This document shows positions 60,537-64,000 of a stretch of DNA of 64,000 nucleotides, in pieces. Both the position numbers and the translations under genes were made by a program. The notes under the pieces are model-generated. The model had not been told where the DNA came from. It searched no databases and worked only from the letters and a program-made list of their open reading frames with translations. Numbering within the stretch: position 1 is the first letter of the stretch; each line of letters begins with the position of its first letter. The stretch is from Terriglobales bacterium (GTDB lineage: Bacteria; Acidobacteriota; Terriglobia; Terriglobales; Acidobacteriaceae), in contig DATMXP010000044.1 of assembly GCA_035561515.1 (NCBI GenBank), forward strand, positions 62,001 through 126,000. Reading direction: 5' to 3'.

Positions 60537-60639
60537 GACCCTTTCGGGTCAATTTGGCCGGGTTCGCCCGGCTCGTAATATGGCCGTGTCACGCGTGACA
60601 AGGCCCCTGGGAGCGATTTGCCACCCCTACGACGGGGTG
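60537..60639 (-). promoter_or_regulatory. Four-hairpin cluster between lysis-region genes
   Basis: On 103 bp: GACCC-TTTC-GGGTC (60537-60550), CCGGG-TTCG-CCCGG (60558-60571, an extra-stable UUCG-type loop), the perfect palindrome TGTCACGCGTGACA (60587-60600) and CACCCC-TACGAC-GGGGTG (60622-60639). No gene is present. It may regulate translation of the holin-like gene or bind a phage regulator. Confidence 0.55.
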
Positions 60640-60645
60640 ACGGCG

Positions 60646-60840
60646 CTACCCCTGGGTTTCGACCCGAGCAAGGAAGGCTTCCACCTTCGCCCTGGTCTCG
60701 GCGTCCTTGGTCGCGACATACTCACGAAGTTGCTCATCCGTGATGCCCTTCTGCGCCCTTAATTCGGCGACCAGTTTCGCGATCCGCTCCGCCAGGTCCA
60801 TCCCCAGCGCGATCAATGCCAAAATCTGCTGTTCGTTCAT
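60646..60840 (-). CDS. Very small prophage protein (lysis region)
   Basis: 64 aa from the ATG at 60840, which has GAGGAG 6 nt upstream. MNEQQILALIALGMDLAERI is hydrophobic-helical, followed by KLVAELRAQKGITDEQLREY and a charged tail. It could be a cytosolic helper of the holin or a structural peptide. Not recognised. Confidence 0.55.
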   Translation of the reverse strand: MNEQQILALIALGMDLAERIAKLVAELRAQKGITDEQLREYVATKDAETRAKVEAFLARVETQG

Positions 60841-60862
60841 CACCGACTCCTCGGTTGATTGA

Positions 60863-60995
60863 CGCCGGACCCTGGAGAGTCCGGCGCTTACTGCATCCAT
60901 GCGGGCCGCTGTACTTCATTCCCTGCGAGCTAAGATCGCTGTGTCGCTCACCGCCTCCAGGTGCGTCGACCGATTCCCCGCGAACTCGGGAATCG
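60863..60995 (-). promoter_or_regulatory. Two stem-loops in a 248-bp gap
   Basis: CGCCGGAC-CCTGGAGA-GTCCGGCG (60863-60886) and CGATTCCC-N9-GGGAATCG (60971-60995), each 8 bp perfect. The gap 60841-61088 has no gene. They may separate the expression of the lipoprotein from the genes after it. Confidence 0.5.
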
Positions 60996-61088
60996 CACTG
61001 CTGGCCACCCCGTAAGGCAACCAGCGGGAAACTCGGGTTTCGCTCGCTGAGACCTCAACAGCCCTCCGCTGAGTTTCTGCTTAGGCAT

Positions 61089-61613
61089 TTACGGCCAATC
61101 TTGAAAGCTTTCGGCTAGTGCCATCGCGGCATCGAATGCCTGGAAGGCCAGCCGGAATCTTTCTCTCGCGACGGGATCCTTGACGTGTGTAACGCCTTTC
61201 TCATGCAGCGCCTTCACACTGTCAGAGATCTCGCGCATATACTTCACGACGATTTCTCGGTTGCTACCGTCGATCGTTGCGAACGCGGAGATCTTCGCCG
61301 TCGCCTCATCGTTGACGTAGGTCGCATCGTTGATGCCCTTGGCGAATGCCGTCGCTTCGTCTTTGCCCAGGAGCTTCGAGTCGTACAGCTTTTCGGCGAC
61401 GTCCTGGAGCGTAGACAACCCGGCGGCGAACCCCGCCGTCGCTCGCAGCGCCTTGTGCTGTTCGGTCTCGACTTCCGGGGCGGGTGCAGTTGCAACATCG
61501 GCACGTTTCGCGCATCCGGTCATGCCGAGAAGCGAACCCGCGCCCATAAGCCCAAATGCGAGCACTGCCGACATCAGCAGCGCGATTCCAAATCTTCGAC
61601 TTGCTGAAACCAT
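61089..61613 (-). CDS. Prophage-encoded lipoprotein
   Basis: 174 aa. A signal peptide with the lipobox-like MTGC (Cys34) and a helical mature part (QHKALRATAGFAAGLSTLQD, IKIAL-type helices rich in Ala, Lys, Asp). Its ATG follows the lysin stop without a gap (TAA-ATG). An outer-membrane spanin or an exclusion lipoprotein are both possible; no clear family. Confidence 0.65.
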   Translation of the reverse strand: MVSASRRFGIALLMSAVLAFGLMGAGSLLGMTGCAKRADVATAPAPEVETEQHKALRATAGFAAGLSTLQDVAEKLYDSKLLGKDEATAFAKGINDATYVNDEATAKISAFATIDGSNREIVVKYMREISDSVKALHEKGVTHVKDPVARERFRLAFQAFDAAMALAESFQDWP

Positions 61614-62126
61614 TTACTTGCTCCTTCCTGCCGCGTCGAAACGCGCAATGTCCCAGTTCTTGATTCGGCCGATCAGCATCGACGCGTAGTTCGGATCGGT
61701 CGCATAACCGCAGAGCTGCAACTGCAGCGCAAACTTGTACGGATCGCTGACCGCCTTCATGGCCGGCTGGTAGCGCTCTTCGGACGAGAGCAGTTCGGCA
61801 TGGCGGTCAAAGCACTCCTGGATGGATTGGAATTTCCGGAAGGGCTCGCGCTCGATGGTGTACTTCTTCAGCTTCCGGTTCCACTCGCGCGTGTTGTGCT
61901 CGCAGTAGGGCTCGATGGGAATGCCATTGCGACGGCGAGCCTTGATGCCGAAAAAGTTGTTGTCCTCGGTTGCCAGCGGCGAATGTCCCCAGTTGCCCTG
62001 GCTATCGGAACTCTCGATCGTAGCTTGCGCGATGATGACGCTCGCGGGAATGCCGGTCTCCCTCATCGTCTTGATGGCGTAAGGTGCGAGCTTCTCGATG
62101 AACTGCAATCTCTCGGCGCGAGTCAT
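61614..62126 (-). CDS. Endolysin: glucosaminidase-like (GH73) domain
   Basis: 170 aa from an ATG at 62126. The GH73/FlgJ-like fold is shown by MTRAERLQFIEKLAPYAIKT, then IPASVIIAQATIESSDSQGN with the catalytic Glu, NNFFGIKARRRNGIPIEPYC, and CFDRHAELLSSEERYQPAM. It should cut N-acetylglucosamine linkages of peptidoglycan. The frame is open upstream; a TTG at 62162 and an ATA at about 62188 lie in frame, and a strong Shine-Dalgarno is at 62197-62205, away from the ATG and separated from it by a stem-loop. Confidence 0.85.
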   Translation of the reverse strand: MTRAERLQFIEKLAPYAIKTMRETGIPASVIIAQATIESSDSQGNWGHSPLATEDNNFFGIKARRRNGIPIEPYCEHNTREWNRKLKKYTIEREPFRKFQSIQECFDRHAELLSSEERYQPAMKAVSDPYKFALQLQLCGYATDPNYASMLIGRIKNWDIARFDAAGRSK

Positions 62127-62138
62127 GGGCTCTTTTCG

Positions 62139-62205
62139 GATCGGACGCCTGGCGTCTCCCAAACCAGGCGTCCGATCGGCTCTGGCTATCTCCGCGACCT
62201 CCTTT
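62139..62205 (-). promoter_or_regulatory. Shine-Dalgarno and 14-bp hairpin in front of the lysin
   Basis: AAAGGAGGT (62205-62197, minus strand) is followed after 19 bases by a perfect 14-bp stem (GATCGGACGCCTGG, 62139-62152, pairing with 62164-62177) with an 11-base loop, and only 12 bases later by the lysin ATG at 62126. No ATG, GTG or TTG stands within 10 bases of the Shine-Dalgarno; the only codon at ideal spacing is ATA. It may delay lysin translation or use an unusual start. Confidence 0.6.
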
Positions 62206-62322
62206 CCTCACCGAATAGGTTGGGGATTGAAGCTTCGCGAGAGTGCTCTCTCGTAGGCTTGAATGTACGTTTGTCACTGCTGAACTGGTGCGGAGTTTGC
62301 GGACTTTGCGGAGTTTTATCCG

Positions 62323-64000
62323 CTAGTTGGTTTTAGCGTTTCCATTGCAGCTGGTGTCGTCATTCCACCAGCAGGATCCACCGCCCTTGCCGGATCGACC
62401 GTAGGAGTTGAAAGCCCAGACCCGGAACGAGTAGTAGGTGTTTGTCGTGAGGCCCGATTTCACGTAGGAGGTGGTATTGGCCGGCAATCTAGCCTGAATA
62501 TTCCATGCGCCGTTGTAATAGCAGTTGATGCTCTTGCCTTGGCACATCTCCACCACGTACCCGGACTCATTCACGGCGTTGTCGCGCCAATGAAGGGTGA
62601 GCTGTGTGCTGCTGTCGATGGTTACCGATAGATCATCGGGAGGCTGCGGCGTACGAACGTCAGGGTCGGGAATGCGGCCATCCGCGATGATGATGTCGTC
62701 ATAGTGCATCTCCACTTGTGGGTGCACCTGAGTGGGGTCTTTCTGGTAACAGTAGGGCGTCACGCCAATTTTGCCCCACGGAAGCGTGCCGATACTTACA
62801 TAATCGTAATCGGTGTAGTTGATTACCGTTGTCGCAGGCTCGTTATTGTTCGCGACCCACAACGTGAACGTGCCGTTCTTTCGGTAGGTGCCATCGTTCG
62901 CATAGGCGGGATTGCTCCCCTTCACGCAGAACTGGGCCGTCTGCCACTGGTTGTCTGCGATCTTGATGCAGCGCCTCGCAGGATAGCCAGACGATGAGCC
63001 GGAGCTGTCGCACCCGGTAGCATTCTGCATCGTGTAAGACGACGTGCCAGGAATCGCTCGTTCCCCGAGTGCCTCGTAGGTTCCACTCGTATACGGAGGC
63101 GTGACAGCCTTCACCCCACAGGAGTGGTATGCCTGCCAGATGAACTTGTTGTTCGTGTTCTGGAGGACAACCTCCGGATCCGAACAATTACCCTCCACTG
63201 TGGTTCCGTGATCCCCAGCCTCAAGCTGGAATATCTTGTCCCCGCCGCACCCGGTGAACACAGTGTGGTCGCTCCGCTTGTAGCGGAACTGGATGCATCG
63301 CTCCTGTCCCTGCCCGAAGTTCTGTGCCTCGTGATTTGGAGTGTCCGCGAAGCTTGCCTCGAACCAACCGGGATTCTCCGTGCTCTGCGATGGGAAGCTG
63401 AAGAACATCGACCCGGTTCCCGATACCTTGGTTGTCGTGTCGATTCCTTCGCGCAGATACCCTTGCGCGTTCGGGTTAAAGTGCGCCGGCTGTCCTGGCC
63501 ATGCCGAACCAGTAAACTGGTAATCGCTTGCCGCGTCGAGCGCAAATACCCTGATCACGGACTTCCCGGCAGCCATGCCCGTCCCCGCCGATCGCGACGC
63601 GAACGTACTTGCGGGCCGGTACGGACATCCTCCTTCCTTGCGGCACAACACCTTTGTGTTCTGCGCTGGGTCGTTGACCAGTACAAACGCGCCGGGATAT
63701 GACGGCAGCGCTCTCCAGCGACCGTAGGTTCCGTTGGAGTAGTTGCTTCCGGCGTGTGCCGCGTTTGCCGGAGCAGATCCACCTAGGTCGAGGCCAACAC
63801 ATCCATTGGTGAACGGGTTGTAGTCGTACACCCGGCCGCCGAAATTGGGCCATATCAAGATGTGCTCATCCTCTGGATCGAGTTCAGCGCCAAGGCCTTC
63901 ATACATGAACGTGCCTTGCACGCTGGCCGTGGTCAACAGATCGCAGTTCAATCCCGCGGTGAAAGTTCCGGTGATGTCACTGGCAACATTGGTCGCAATG
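62323..64000 (-). CDS. Large Cys-rich exported-type protein with FN3 domain (N-terminus outside window)
   Basis: At least 559 codons, open to the right edge, so its start is missing. It has about 20 cysteines, Gly/Ser/Asn-rich stretches (YPARRCIKIADNQWQTAQFC, MHYDDIIIADGRIPDPD) in a long beta-sandwich-like part resembling lyase/LamG-type folds. Residues near the C-terminus (QPPDDLSVTIDSSTQLTLHW, SGLTTNTYYSFRVWAF) form an FN3 domain. The number of Cys indicates an extracytoplasmic protein. It is on the late strand ahead of the lysin, so either a tail/depolymerase-like protein or a lysogenic cargo. Confidence 0.6.
   Translation of the reverse strand, partial: IATNVASDITGTFTAGLNCDLLTTASVQGTFMYEGLGAELDPEDEHILIWPNFGGRVYDYNPFTNGCVGLDLGGSAPANAAHAGSNYSNGTYGRWRALPSYPGAFVLVNDPAQNTKVLCRKEGGCPYRPASTFASRSAGTGMAAGKSVIRVFALDAASDYQFTGSAWPGQPAHFNPNAQGYLREGIDTTTKVSGTGSMFFSFPSQSTENPGWFEASFADTPNHEAQNFGQGQERCIQFRYKRSDHTVFTGCGGDKIFQLEAGDHGTTVEGNCSDPEVVLQNTNNKFIWQAYHSCGVKAVTPPYTSGTYEALGERAIPGTSSYTMQNATGCDSSGSSSGYPARRCIKIADNQWQTAQFCVKGSNPAYANDGTYRKNGTFTLWVANNNEPATTVINYTDYDYVSIGTLPWGKIGVTPYCYQKDPTQVHPQVEMHYDDIIIADGRIPDPDVRTPQPPDDLSVTIDSSTQLTLHWRDNAVNESGYVVEMCQGKSINCYYNGAWNIQARLPANTTSYVKSGLTTNTYYSFRVWAFNSYGRSGKGGGSCWWNDDTSCNGNAKTN

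Larger units (their letters stand above)
39206..64000 (-). mobile_element. Prophage: Mu-type head, long non-contractile tail (B3/D3112-like), late region, right end outside window
   Basis: About 24.8 kb of nearly unbroken minus-strand genes, tightly spaced or overlapping, ordered lysis - terminase - portal - head - connector - tail - tail tip. Terminase and head proteins resemble phage Mu (gp27, gp28, MuF, I, T) while the tail has tape measure, gpM/gpL/gpJ-like and tube proteins of siphoviruses. That mix is known from transposable siphophages B3 and D3112. The left edge is set at direct repeats (39206-39263) between the last tail gene and host gene 37886-39115. Integrase/transposase, repressor and the other end are not in the window. 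Confidence 0.8.

Overview
The window looks like a chromosomal piece of a Gram-negative acidobacterium (Terriglobia, Koribacter-like). This is inferred from family content and style: signal-peptide proteins with TPR or fibronectin domains, HslUV, a LysM transglycosylase lipoprotein, RidA, REP-like palindromes between genes, and moderately high GC. There is no rRNA or other marker, so the assignment is not proven. I found no rRNA, tRNA or CRISPR array.

Host part (1 to about 39.1 kb). From the left: a partial exported protein; an epimerase overlapping a dipeptidyl-peptidase IV (minus); a zinc-ribbon coiled-coil protein, a TPR protein and an RlmI-like rRNA methyltransferase (plus); a Cache sensor protein; hslV-hslU; pyrH; a divergent glutamine synthetase; a methyltransferase; an exported protein; a membrane-anchored GcvH-like protein; and an asparagine-synthase-like protein without the usual Cys2. 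Between 19.5 and 24.1 kb, one plus-strand operon encodes a helical regulator-like protein, a CoA-transferase and a 2-oxoacid:ferredoxin oxidoreductase (delta, alpha and a fused beta-gamma). It is preceded by two GTGA-N6-TCAC (Crp/Fnr-type) sites exactly 22 bp apart. Then come a BON-like protein, a bipolar acidic/Lys-Ala-rich protein, an MltD-type transglycosylase, a repeat-bearing 850-bp gap, small membrane proteins, exported RidA, a lone receiver domain facing a PilZ-like protein, a small transaldolase/F6P aldolase, an FAH-family protein, an FN3 lipoprotein, a GHL10-type glycoside hydrolase and an FAD oxidoreductase.

Prophage part (about 39.2 kb to the right edge). Almost everything lies on the minus strand as one late operon. 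In transcription order it holds a Cys-rich FN3 protein (partial), a GH73-type lysin, a lipoprotein, holin-like and other small proteins, Mu gp27-like and gp28-like terminase subunits, the portal, a MuF-type head protein, a SAP-like protein, a single polypeptide joining head protease, scaffold and major capsid, connector/tail-completion proteins, the tail tube, tail chaperone candidates, the tape measure, and lambda/GTA-type tail-tip proteins. A Mu-type head with a long non-contractile tail is the architecture of B3/D3112-type transposable siphophages. Short direct repeats at 39206-39263, where the operon ends and host genes resume, fit a transposase-binding end. No transposase, integrase or repressor lies in the window; they would be to the right of 64000.

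The most interesting items are the chimeric prophage and its candidate end repeats, the protease-scaffold-capsid fusion, perfect stem-loops in the larger gaps of the late operon (one between a strong Shine-Dalgarno and the lysin start), a plus-strand candidate moron inside the head genes, and the host Cys2-less asparagine synthase and the GcvH-like protein with a displaced lysine.
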